DNA of 33,241 nucleotides from a candidate division FCPU426 bacterium (GTDB lineage: Bacteria; Oederibacteriota; Muellerivitia; Muellerivitales; Muellerivitaceae). The stretch spans positions 1 through 33,241 of the forward strand of contig JASHNQ010000017.1 of NCBI GenBank assembly GCA_030041545.1, written 5' to 3'. Positions 14,533 to 22,926 of the stretch are shown piece after piece. Position 1 is the first letter of the stretch. Each line of letters opens with the position of its first letter. The notes beneath the pieces were generated by a model. It did not search any database and was not told where the DNA came from. It saw nothing but the letters and a program-made list of their open reading frames with translations. The position numbers and the translations under genes were made by a program.

Positions 14533-15446
14533 GCGTTATAGAGACAAGAAAATTGACCCGGCGGTTCGGGCCAAAGGAAGCGGTGGCCGGCCTGGACCTG
14601 ACAGTGGAAAGCGGGAGTATTTTCGCCCTCCTGGGCCCCAACGGTGCGGGCAAGACCACCACCTTGAAGACGCTCATGAATATCCTCGATCCCACTTCCG
14701 GGGAAGCCCGGGTTTTGGGGGTCGATTCCCCGCGCCTCGGCCCCCGGGAATTCGCCCAGATCGGCTATGTCTCCGAGAACCAGGAAATACCCCATTGGAT
14801 GAAGGTGGGTGAATTCCTGGATTATTGCAAACCCTTCTATCCCACCTGGGACGGGGCTTTCGCCTCCAGGCTCTTGAAACAATTCGCCCTGGATCCCTCC
14901 CAAAAACTGAAGTCCCTTTCCCGTGGCACGAAAATGAAGGCGGCCTTGGTCTCCTCCCTGGCCTACCGGCCCAAGCTTTTGGTGTTGGACGAGCCCTTCA
15001 GCGGCCTGGATCCCCTGATCCGGGAGGAATTCATCCAGGGCATCCTGGAACTCACCGACCAGGAACAGTGGACCGTGCTCATTTCCTCCCACGACGTGGA
15101 TGAGGTGGAAAAGCTGGCCGATTGGGTGGGGGTCTTGAACGAAGGCCGCCTCTTTCTCTCCGAGCCCCTGGACCGCCTCCAGGGCCGGTTTAAGAAAATG
15201 GCGGTCCGATTGCCCGAATCCATGGCCCTGCCCGACCCCCTGCCCCCTTCCTGGCTGGGAACGGTCAGGGAAGGGGCCGCCCTCCAATTCGTGGAAAGCG
15301 CCTTTGAGGAAGAGGCCACCGAAAAGGGATTGAGGAAGCTCCTCCCCGGCTGCCAATCGGTGTCGGCCACGCCTCTTTCCCTCCGGGAAATCTTCGTCAT
15401 CCTGGCCCGCGACTTCCGCCTGCCCGGCAAGGGAGGCAAATCATGA
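14529..15446 (+). CDS. ABC transporter ATP-binding protein
   Basis: 305 residues. Walker A is GPNGAGKT at 36-43; the Q-loop Gln is Gln85 in SENQEIP; the signature is LSRGTKMK (130-137), a variant of LSGGQ common in YtrB/EcsA-like exporters; Walker B LLVLDEP is at 150-156, followed by FSGLDP and an H-loop SSHD. About 80 residues after the nucleotide-binding domain are the usual extension of this subgroup. The start overlaps the gntR stop, with GGAG upstream. The stop overlaps the permease start (ATGA), so the three proteins are made together. It energises the permease that follows. Substrate unknown. An in-frame ATG at 14499 is possible but less well placed. Confidence 0.95.
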   Translation: MSVIETRKLTRRFGPKEAVAGLDLTVESGSIFALLGPNGAGKTTTLKTLMNILDPTSGEARVLGVDSPRLGPREFAQIGYVSENQEIPHWMKVGEFLDYCKPFYPTWDGAFASRLLKQFALDPSQKLKSLSRGTKMKAALVSSLAYRPKLLVLDEPFSGLDPLIREEFIQGILELTDQEQWTVLISSHDVDEVEKLADWVGVLNEGRLFLSEPLDRLQGRFKKMAVRLPESMALPDPLPPSWLGTVREGAALQFVESAFEEEATEKGLRKLLPGCQSVSATPLSLREIFVILARDFRLPGKGGKS

Positions 15447-17764
15447 ACCTCGTCCTTCACCTCGTTCAAAAAGACGTCCGGCGTTCCAAGTGGTCTTTGG
15501 CCTTCTGGCTTTTCGTGGCCGCCCTTCCGGTGCTTTGGGGCCTCCTGGATGCCTTGCTGTCCGGCAAGGACGCGCATCTTCACGCGGTCTTCCTGAACCT
15601 CTATTTCCGCTCCACCTGGGTCCAGGCCCTGTTAGTGATCCTCATGGCCGGCATCCTGATGCGCGATGAGCTACCGGCCTCCACCACGGCCTTCTGGCTG
15701 ACCCGGCCCATCTCCAAGGGCACCTTGCTTTCGGCCAAGGCGCTTCTCATGGGCTTCTTCCTGGTGCTCCTCCCCATCCTTTCCCAAACCTTCCTGCTGG
15801 CCCTGCAAGGCGCCACGGCGGGGGAACTGGCTTACGCGGCGCTGGAACTAGGCTTCCGGCTTTCCGAATCCATCGTCTTAGCCTGGGTTTTGGCCTCCGT
15901 CCTGCCCCAGAGCTGGTTCCTGGTGGCCGCGGCCCTGGTCTTTCCCTTGCAATGGCTGGCCGGCTGGTGGATCCTGGCCTGGAAGACCCTTAACCTGCAG
16001 GCACCCCCGCCTTTCCGCGCTACGGCCTTGATCGTCACCGATTCCATCGTGGTGGGCGCCCTCACCCTTCTCTTCGGCGCGGGCCTTCTTTTTTACCAAT
16101 ACCAAACCCGCGATACCCGCCGGACGGTTTACATGGGTTTGGCCGCCCTGACCCTTCTTTACTTGGTCCAGCCCCTGTGGAAATGGGACCTTCAAAAGCC
16201 CTCCTTGCCCGTGGAAAAGGCCGATTCGATCAGCCTTTCCCTGGGGCGTCACCGGGTTACGCGGGATGCCGGCGGTTGGGGCAGCCCCCAACCGGTCATG
16301 GATTATTGGGGGGACGTGGAAATCAACGGGCGCGCCCCCGGCGAGGACATCCGCGTGGTGGGTTTAAGCACCTCCCTGGGCCTGCCCGACGGCCATACCT
16401 TGAAGGACGAAGGCTACGACCTTTACGCTAATTCCAATTGGATCGGGCAGCCCGATACCCAGGCCGTGCAGCGACTGCTGGGCCCGGTCAAACTCCTCAA
16501 CCCCGAAAAGGGCTGGTTCCCCACCACCCACCTTCTGACCCTGGACGCCCAATGGTACAGGCGCTTTTTCAACCGGCCGGTGTCCTATTCCGCCGACGCG
16601 TACCTGGTGCGGGTGAAATACCAGGTGGAGGGTGAGATTCCCCTCACGCCCGGCGCGGGGTTCAGGCAGGGTTCCCGCTCCGCCACGATCCTGGACGCCG
16701 CCCCCTCCACCAACGGTTTTGAGGTGAACCTGCAGGACCAAAACCTGGACCTGGCCTTCAAACGTGACCCCGCCGTCCGAAGGTCCGTCTTCATCACCCA
16801 GGACGGGGTGTTCTACCTGCTGGAAAACAAGAAAAGGGGCGAGGCCTTCCTGCCCAATCGCCAGTCCATGAACCTGTCCGTAGACCTGCACGAGGCCAAA
16901 CAGCCCATCCGGCTGGCCAAGGAGACGGTCCAGTTCTCCCCCACCCCCGTGGCGGCTGGCCTCAAGAACCCCCTGGACCAGGACTGGCTGAAGGACGCGG
17001 TTTTGGTGCGCGTGCGCATGGAGCCCTGCGCCGAATTCCACAAGAAGCTGGAGGTGAAGGCTTTCTCCCTCGCCGAAAACGACTGGCCGGCCCAGCCCTA
17101 TGTGCCCATGGCCTTCACCTATGGCCTGGGAATGCCCTCCATCGAAGCCTTTACGGGGAATGTTGCCGACCCAAACGCCCTGCCCCGCATCAGGGGCCGC
17201 AGGCTGGAGTCCAAGGGGAAAACCCTCCTCCTGGACGATTTTGAGCATGGGGATGCGCTCAACAAGCTGAGCGCTTTTTGGTATGCCCTGGCCGACACCC
17301 GCAAGCTGGGGACGGTATTGACCCCCCTTCCTTTCAAGCCCCAGCCGGGCGGCTGTCCCGCCTCCCCCAACTTCGCCGCCCACATCCAGGGGCACTGGGG
17401 CAAGGAACAGTCCCCCTGGCCCTTCGCCTACCTGGGCTGCGGTTTCAATTTGAAATACGATTATGTGGACCTCAGCGACTTCTCGGCCTTCCGTTTTTAC
17501 TCCAAGGGCGACGGAAGGCCCTATGTCCTGAAAGTCGAACGGGCCTCCATTTCCGACTTTGGCTACGAGGAGTCGGGTTTCACGGCGCCCCCGGATTGGA
17601 CCCAAATCACCCTTCCCTTTTCCGGCTTTAACCAACCTCCTTGGGCCAAGCAGGTGCCGCCCGGATGGCAGGACGTGCGGCAGATCGAATTTTCTCCGGA
17701 CGCCTCGATCTTCTCGGACGAGGACTTTGACTTGTGGGTCGATCAAATCGAGCTGGTGAAATAA
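15443..17764 (+). CDS. ABC permease fused to a large exported region with a CIA30/CBM11-like C-terminal domain
   Basis: 773 residues. The first ~245 contain about six hydrophobic segments (for example WSLAFWLFVAALPVLWGLLD, FFLVLLPILSQTFLLAL and VYMGLAALTLLYLVQPLW) as in YtrC/ABC-2-type permeases. About 350 polar, beta-rich residues with no recognised domain follow. From about residue 595 the sequence reads LLLDDFEHGDALNK, FRFYSKGDGRPYVLKVE and PDWTQITLPFSGF, ending FDLWVDQIELVK. This is the pattern of CIA30/CBM11-like galactose-binding folds, which often bind sugars. The permease part is solid, the CIA30-like call good by eye, the middle unknown. Membrane topology suggests the extension is outside the cytoplasm. 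Start overlaps the ATPase stop; the next gene follows after 18 bases. Confidence 0.88.
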   Translation: MNLVLHLVQKDVRRSKWSLAFWLFVAALPVLWGLLDALLSGKDAHLHAVFLNLYFRSTWVQALLVILMAGILMRDELPASTTAFWLTRPISKGTLLSAKALLMGFFLVLLPILSQTFLLALQGATAGELAYAALELGFRLSESIVLAWVLASVLPQSWFLVAAALVFPLQWLAGWWILAWKTLNLQAPPPFRATALIVTDSIVVGALTLLFGAGLLFYQYQTRDTRRTVYMGLAALTLLYLVQPLWKWDLQKPSLPVEKADSISLSLGRHRVTRDAGGWGSPQPVMDYWGDVEINGRAPGEDIRVVGLSTSLGLPDGHTLKDEGYDLYANSNWIGQPDTQAVQRLLGPVKLLNPEKGWFPTTHLLTLDAQWYRRFFNRPVSYSADAYLVRVKYQVEGEIPLTPGAGFRQGSRSATILDAAPSTNGFEVNLQDQNLDLAFKRDPAVRRSVFITQDGVFYLLENKKRGEAFLPNRQSMNLSVDLHEAKQPIRLAKETVQFSPTPVAAGLKNPLDQDWLKDAVLVRVRMEPCAEFHKKLEVKAFSLAENDWPAQPYVPMAFTYGLGMPSIEAFTGNVADPNALPRIRGRRLESKGKTLLLDDFEHGDALNKLSAFWYALADTRKLGTVLTPLPFKPQPGGCPASPNFAAHIQGHWGKEQSPWPFAYLGCGFNLKYDYVDLSDFSAFRFYSKGDGRPYVLKVERASISDFGYEESGFTAPPDWTQITLPFSGFNQPPWAKQVPPGWQDVRQIEFSPDASIFSDEDFDLWVDQIELVK

Positions 17765-17782
17765 ATCGAAAAGGAGAAAGGC

Positions 17783-19852
17783 ATGAAAAAACTTTTATCT
17801 CAAGCCGTTCTATGTTTCTTGCTGGCGGCAGGCCTCAGCCCCGGCTTTTTCTGGGGCTCAACCCAGGAAGACCAGGCCGACCCCCTCACCGTCCAGATCC
17901 AGGAAGCGGGGAAGGTGCGTATCTTCGACGGTCAAAAGGAAATCGGGGATTTCCAGCCCCAAATTTTCCTCAAGGGTTGGAACATTGTCTTCTTCCAAGC
18001 GCCGGGCCCAGGTGAAAAAGCCGACGCCGTGGCCATGCTTCCCGACGGCAGCAAGGTTCTCTATAAGGTTTCGGTAAAAGCCGGCCCTTCCGGGTTGAAA
18101 GTCCACGGCGTCATGACACCCTTGAAGGATATCCAAGTTTTAAGCGGCCGGGTAACGGGATATTTCATGCCGTACCGGGATTGGGACGGCGACACCTATG
18201 ACCTGGGCAGGCGGCGGGCCGCCCTCCCCCACGAGGTGGTTACCAGTGACGGCGGCGTCATCGCCCACGATACCGCACCCCTTGTCCTGGGGCCTTCCCA
18301 CGCCAACGGCCTGACGATGAAATTCACCTCGAAACTCCCGGTCACCTTGCAGGACGTGCGCCAGTGGACGCCGGGTGTTTCGGTCTTTTTCACCAATGAC
18401 AAACCCGGCGGCCAGGTCTGGGATTGGAAGGTCGGTGAAAAGCGGGCCTTTGATTTCACCCTGGCTTTCAACCGTCCATTCGTCGTAAAGGCAGTGACCC
18501 CCCCTAAGGACTTGGAAGTCTTGCGGGCCCAAATGGACCAACTGGTCAAGCCCTATATCGACGGCGGCTGGTGCCCCGGCTTTGCCGTCGGCGTTTTATA
18601 CAAGGGGAAAAAATGGGTCGGCGGTTATGGAACCACTTCCCTGGCGGGAGGCAAAACTCCCGATGGAGACACCGAATACGAGATCGGCTCCATCACCAAG
18701 CTCTTCACCAAGCTGCTCTTTTCCGACATGGTGCACCAAGGAAAAATGGGCCTGGACGACAAGGCCCAGGCTTATCTGCCCAAAGGCGTAACCATGCCTT
18801 CCAAGGACGGCAAGGATATCACCTTGCTCATGCTCTCCAACCACACCTCCCAGCTTCCCCACGACCCGGACGACGTTTCGTGGGGCAACCCCGCCAATAA
18901 TGGGGCGGGGAACTACAGCCTGGACCGCCTTTATGCCTACCTCAACCGGTATAAGCTCACCGCCGATCCCGGCGGCGCTTTCCAATACAGTAATACCGGC
19001 GTGGCCCTCCTGGGCAACTTTGTGGCCCAAAAGAAGGGCATTTCGTGGGCCGATTACCTGCAGCAACGGGTTCTGGACCCGGTGGGGCTGAAGGATACCG
19101 GCGTCACCTGGACCGCGGACGAGCTTTCCCGGGTAGCCCAGGGTCATGCCAGCGATATGGATACCATTCCGTTATGGAAATGGGACAAGTCCGTTTTCAT
19201 GCCGGCTGGAGCCCTGCATTCGACGGTCAACGACCTGTTGAAATTGGCCAACGCCTCCCTGGACGGCAAGGGCCCCTTGTCGGACATCGCTTTCGACGAC
19301 ACCGCCCAGAAGCTGGACTGGGGAGCCCGGGTGGCCCATGAAGGCGGGACCGGGGGGTTCAACACCTCCTTTTTCGTGGACCGGACCCAAAAAGCCGTGG
19401 TGGTGATCCTGGGCAACATCGGTGACGGCGTTACCGGCGAGGTGGCTTACAAGATCCAACAACTCCTCAAAGGTTACCTGCTGGCCGGCGCCGGCCTGCC
19501 CGTCTTCACCCAATTGCCGGCCTCCGAACTTCAGCAATACACCGGAACCTACCACGTGGTCAAAACGCCGAAGGGCTGGCCCATGCCCAAGGAGGATGAC
19601 ACCCTCTTTTTGAAGGACGGGGGCCTGGTGGCCAAGGCCAACAAGGATTGGAACCTGGACATCAAGATCGAACCCCTCGCCAACGGCGATTTTTACGACC
19701 GGCCTCAAAGGGCGGAGATTTCTTTCACCAAGGACGGCCAGGGAACGGTCACGGGCTTTACCTTGCCCTTGTATCCCGATTATGTGGCCGAGAAGGTGGG
19801 TTACCAGGCCCCCAAGGCCAAGATCGATGACGGCATTCCCCCGCCGCCTTGA
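17783..19852 (+). CDS. Exported serine beta-lactamase/esterase-like protein with the shared N-terminal module
   Basis: 689 residues with a signal peptide (LLSQAVLCFLLAAGLSPGFF) and AAGGAG before the ATG. Residues about 34-240 repeat the module of the aspartic-protease-like paralogues: LVLGPSHANGLTMKF and FDFTLAFNRPF line up with IHLGPSLDGLWLTI and LELTLSFNRPL. Next comes a class C beta-lactamase/DD-peptidase-type domain. It has S-x-x-K in GSITKLF (Ser303, Lys306), Y-S-N in QYSNTGVALLGN (Tyr402) and HEGGTGGF (519-526) at the third-motif position. A C-terminal lipocalin-like segment begins LQQYTGTYHV. Proteins of this kind are often esterases or peptidases rather than true lactamases. It is in the ABC operon, so its substrate may relate to what the transporter moves. 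Confidence 0.92.
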   Translation: MKKLLSQAVLCFLLAAGLSPGFFWGSTQEDQADPLTVQIQEAGKVRIFDGQKEIGDFQPQIFLKGWNIVFFQAPGPGEKADAVAMLPDGSKVLYKVSVKAGPSGLKVHGVMTPLKDIQVLSGRVTGYFMPYRDWDGDTYDLGRRRAALPHEVVTSDGGVIAHDTAPLVLGPSHANGLTMKFTSKLPVTLQDVRQWTPGVSVFFTNDKPGGQVWDWKVGEKRAFDFTLAFNRPFVVKAVTPPKDLEVLRAQMDQLVKPYIDGGWCPGFAVGVLYKGKKWVGGYGTTSLAGGKTPDGDTEYEIGSITKLFTKLLFSDMVHQGKMGLDDKAQAYLPKGVTMPSKDGKDITLLMLSNHTSQLPHDPDDVSWGNPANNGAGNYSLDRLYAYLNRYKLTADPGGAFQYSNTGVALLGNFVAQKKGISWADYLQQRVLDPVGLKDTGVTWTADELSRVAQGHASDMDTIPLWKWDKSVFMPAGALHSTVNDLLKLANASLDGKGPLSDIAFDDTAQKLDWGARVAHEGGTGGFNTSFFVDRTQKAVVVILGNIGDGVTGEVAYKIQQLLKGYLLAGAGLPVFTQLPASELQQYTGTYHVVKTPKGWPMPKEDDTLFLKDGGLVAKANKDWNLDIKIEPLANGDFYDRPQRAEISFTKDGQGTVTGFTLPLYPDYVAEKVGYQAPKAKIDDGIPPPP

Positions 19853-19914
19853 GGAAAAACGCGGTTTTTGAAGAAGGGATATGGGAGTTGCATCTGAATG
19901 AAAAGGAGCTTTGT

Positions 19915-22311
19915 ATGGCCGAAACCAAGATATGCGGAAAATGCGGGGCTAAAAACCCGCCTGCCAACAGCTTTTGCGAGCAATGCGGATCCAAGCTGAC
20001 GGCGGCCCCTCCGCCGGAAAAGGACCCCGGCTCCCCCAAAACCCCAGTGTCCTCCGCGGCCCCGGCCAAGCCCCCGAGGCTCTCCGGCGAGCCTGAAACC
20101 GGGAAGCCTGCGAAAGCGGCCGCCCCCGTCGCGCGCTCTCCTTTTTCCATTTCCTGGATGGAGATCGCCTACGCCCTGCTGCTGCTCCTGACGGTTTACA
20201 CGCGTTTCGACCACCTTGGCGATAAGCCCCACCACCACGATGAGAGCATGCATTCCCTCTATTCCTACGAGCTCTTCCATGATGGGAACTACAAATACGA
20301 CCCCATGCTGCACGGGCCTTTCCAATTCCACGGCAACGCCTTGATGTTCTATCTCTTCGGTGTTTCCAACGCCACTTCCCGCTACCTGGCCGCCGCCTTT
20401 GGCGTCTTGACGGTGGCGCTGGCCATGTTCATGGCTCCCTTCCTGGGGCGATGGGGCGCCTTTTTGGCCACGGCCATGATCGTGGCTTCCCCCAGTTTCA
20501 TGTACTTCGACCGCTTCACGCGGGAGGACGCCTATTTCGCCGGCGCCACCTTCCTCATGGTGGTCTTCCTCTTCCGCTTTTACCGCTGGCGCCGGCTTCC
20601 GGACCTTTGGCTGGCCTCGCTGGGTTTCATCACCGCCTATTGCACCTTTGAGGGCATTTTCCTGACCATGGCGGTGATAGGGACCTACCTTTTCATCCGG
20701 CTCCTGCCTTGGGTGGACGTCTTGATCGCGGCCGGGCTCACGGCCCTGGGCATGCTGGCGCGCACCATCCTGGGCGAAAACAACCCCGCCCAATTGCCTA
20801 TTTTCCTGGCCATTCTCGGCGCCGCGCTTCTTTACACCCTTTTCCAGATCCTCGTCCGCTGGCGGGAAAACAGGAGGAAAGGCCGGGGTGAAAGCCCACT
20901 CTGGGACCTGGTCCTGAACCTGGGCTTCGAGAAAATTCGTTGGGAACTGGCGGCCTTCGCCGGTTGGTGGGTCCTGGCCCTGGTCTTTGCCGGTCTATTC
21001 CCAAATTGGGGTGTCAACCTTCCTGGTTTTGTTTCCTTCCTCATGGTGGCGGCCTACTTGACGATCCTCTTCCGTTTCTTCTGGCTGTGGCTCAAGGGCA
21101 TCGCGCCCGCCCTGACCGGCTGTCTGGCCATTTGCGCCATCGTCTTCACCCTTCTCTTTACGACTTTTTTCACCGTGGGGTCCGACCAGCCTGATTTCGC
21201 CTCCCGCTTTTACGGCCTCCTTCATTCCCTTTACATGGGTGCTTACGGCGGCCTGGAATACTGGTGGGGCCAGCACAAGGAACGGAGGGGCAGCGAGCCC
21301 TGGTATTACTACCTGCTCTTGCTTCCGGCCAACGAGATGCTGTCCTTCCTGTTTTCTCTGGCGGCTATGGTCTATTACGGCCTTTTTAAGCGCGAGAACC
21401 TGCCCCTTTTCCTGGCCTATTGGTATGTGGGGTCCCTGGCCCTTTATTCCTGGGCGGGGGAGAAAATGCCCTGGCTGATCCTCCATCCCCTCCTGCCCGC
21501 CCTCCTGTTGTCCGCCTATTTCATGGGCCAGGTCCTGGAATCCCGGCCCGTGACCCAGGCGGGCAAGTCGGCCAAGGCCGCGGCCCTGGTGGTGTTCGCC
21601 CTTTTGTTTTCCTATTCGGTCCATTCGGCCGTCCTCCTGTGCTTCTACCACGAGGCCAACCCCGTGGAGTCCCTGGTTTACGTGCAGACTTCCCCTGAGG
21701 AACGGGAAGTGGAAAGGATCGTCCGGGAAATTTCCTACGGCGAGACCGGAGGGCCCAACCCGGAGGCGCCCGATTCATCCCAGCCTTCCGAAAAAGCCAT
21801 GCACGACGGCCTGGCCTTGACCATCGAGGACAAATGCTCCTGGCCCTATGCCTGGTATTTCCGGGATTTCGCCTTGAGGAACGCCCCCCAAAGCATCACC
21901 GTGGCGGACAACCCCATCATCCTCACCGGCACCGAGGACGACGCCCAGGATTACCCCGTGCTCAGCCAGGCGGGCTACGTCAACCGCAAGTACAAGCTGC
22001 GTATCTGGTGGATCCCCTCCTGGTTCAAAAAGGGCTATCCGGGCACCGAGATGAATTCCGACCTCTTTTTCTCGTGGTTTTTCAGCAACTTCATCCCCCT
22101 CGCCCCGGCCAGGCCCGACATGGTGGATTGGACCGACCTGAAAAATTGGTTCCTGTACCGCCGGGTCTGGTCGGACTTGGGAAGTTACAACATGCGGCTC
22201 TGGGTGCGGAAGGATTTGGCGGAAAAATATAGGTTCACCGAGACCGACCGGCAGGACATCCAGACCGAGTACCCGAAACCCGAACCTACGCCCGAACCCG
22301 GACCGCTTTGA
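19915..22311 (+). CDS. Agl23-like (TIGR03663-type) polytopic membrane protein with N-terminal zinc ribbon
   Basis: 798 residues. The N-terminus has a zinc ribbon (CGKCG, then CEQCG 13 residues later) and a Pro/Ala/Lys linker of about 60 residues. The rest is a multi-spanning protein with the early acidic motif HHHDESMHSLYSYELF, then YKYDPMLHGPFQFHGN and SPSFMYFDRFTREDAYFAG. That order is characteristic of the flippase-associated Agl23 family, relatives of PMT/GT-C glycosyltransferases that act on lipid-linked sugars at the membrane. The acidic first-loop residues are candidates for catalysis. AAGGAG lies 7 bases before the ATG at 19915; the frame is open back to 19849 but that part looks noncoding. 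It follows the beta-lactamase-like gene by 62 bases and probably belongs to its operon. Sugar and acceptor are unknown. Confidence 0.88.
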   Translation: MAETKICGKCGAKNPPANSFCEQCGSKLTAAPPPEKDPGSPKTPVSSAAPAKPPRLSGEPETGKPAKAAAPVARSPFSISWMEIAYALLLLLTVYTRFDHLGDKPHHHDESMHSLYSYELFHDGNYKYDPMLHGPFQFHGNALMFYLFGVSNATSRYLAAAFGVLTVALAMFMAPFLGRWGAFLATAMIVASPSFMYFDRFTREDAYFAGATFLMVVFLFRFYRWRRLPDLWLASLGFITAYCTFEGIFLTMAVIGTYLFIRLLPWVDVLIAAGLTALGMLARTILGENNPAQLPIFLAILGAALLYTLFQILVRWRENRRKGRGESPLWDLVLNLGFEKIRWELAAFAGWWVLALVFAGLFPNWGVNLPGFVSFLMVAAYLTILFRFFWLWLKGIAPALTGCLAICAIVFTLLFTTFFTVGSDQPDFASRFYGLLHSLYMGAYGGLEYWWGQHKERRGSEPWYYYLLLLPANEMLSFLFSLAAMVYYGLFKRENLPLFLAYWYVGSLALYSWAGEKMPWLILHPLLPALLLSAYFMGQVLESRPVTQAGKSAKAAALVVFALLFSYSVHSAVLLCFYHEANPVESLVYVQTSPEEREVERIVREISYGETGGPNPEAPDSSQPSEKAMHDGLALTIEDKCSWPYAWYFRDFALRNAPQSITVADNPIILTGTEDDAQDYPVLSQAGYVNRKYKLRIWWIPSWFKKGYPGTEMNSDLFFSWFFSNFIPLAPARPDMVDWTDLKNWFLYRRVWSDLGSYNMRLWVRKDLAEKYRFTETDRQDIQTEYPKPEPTPEPGPL

Positions 22312-22394
22312 ATGGGGAAGGATCCTATGGCGGGGAAGTGCTTTTTCAGCAACTTTACGGCGAAGTGTTCGGTATAGTCCTTGAGGGGCTGGTC

Positions 22395-22856
22395 ATGGGA
22401 AAGAATCGTTTTTCAAGGATAGCCTTCGCTTTGGCGCTAACGGCCTTTTCATTCTTACCAACAGCTTGCGCTGAAAGACAGGTAGTGATTCCAACGGCGG
22501 AAACGCCATCCCCGCCCGCCTCCTCTCTTGTGGAAAAAACCGAAACGCCGCCGCCCCCAACCCCGGATGCGGTCCAAAAGCAGGAAAAGCCGAGGTTATT
22601 CCTCCTCAGCGATTTATGGTATGGAAACAACTTTTACCAATCCCCTGAAACCAAGGGGGCGGCCACGGACTTGGAAACCTATCGCGCCCAACAACTGGCG
22701 GATTTTAACTCCTTCTTATCCGACACCTGCGCAACGAAGACCCCCCAACTGAAAGGTTTCGACCATTTCCTGAACGCCGTATGGGAAGACGCCGGAAAAT
22801 ACATTTACTTTGGCGCGGGCCTGGTGGGGTATCTGGAAACCCGGCACCCAAAATAA
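22395..22856 (+). CDS. Putative lipoprotein, unknown function
   Basis: 153 residues. KKNR-type start (MGKNRFSR), hydrophobic stretch IAFALALTAFSFLPTAC and a lipobox-like PTAC with Cys26. A Pro/Thr/Glu-rich linker of about 45 residues and then a short folded-looking domain follow (FLLSDLWYGNNFYQSPE, LKGFDHFLNAVWEDAGKY). I do not recognise the domain. GAGGGG precedes the ATG at 22395 by about 7 bases. The frame is open back to 22308, where it would overlap the end of the Agl23-like gene, but the signal peptide defines the likely start. It may be the last gene of the ABC/Agl23 operon; the following methyltransferase starts 70 bases later with its own spacing. Confidence 0.75.
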   Translation: MGKNRFSRIAFALALTAFSFLPTACAERQVVIPTAETPSPPASSLVEKTETPPPPTPDAVQKQEKPRLFLLSDLWYGNNFYQSPETKGAATDLETYRAQQLADFNSFLSDTCATKTPQLKGFDHFLNAVWEDAGKYIYFGAGLVGYLETRHPK

Positions 22857-22926
22857 TTTTTAGGAAGTAAAGCCCCCCACACCGGACCAGGAGTTTTGGT
22901 ATAAAGGTGACCAGGAGGCTTTCAAT

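Noticed and set aside
16364-17746. Long minus-strand frame (460 codons) opposite the permease gene
   Set aside because: Shadow frame; the plus-strand gene is fixed by overlaps and membrane segments.
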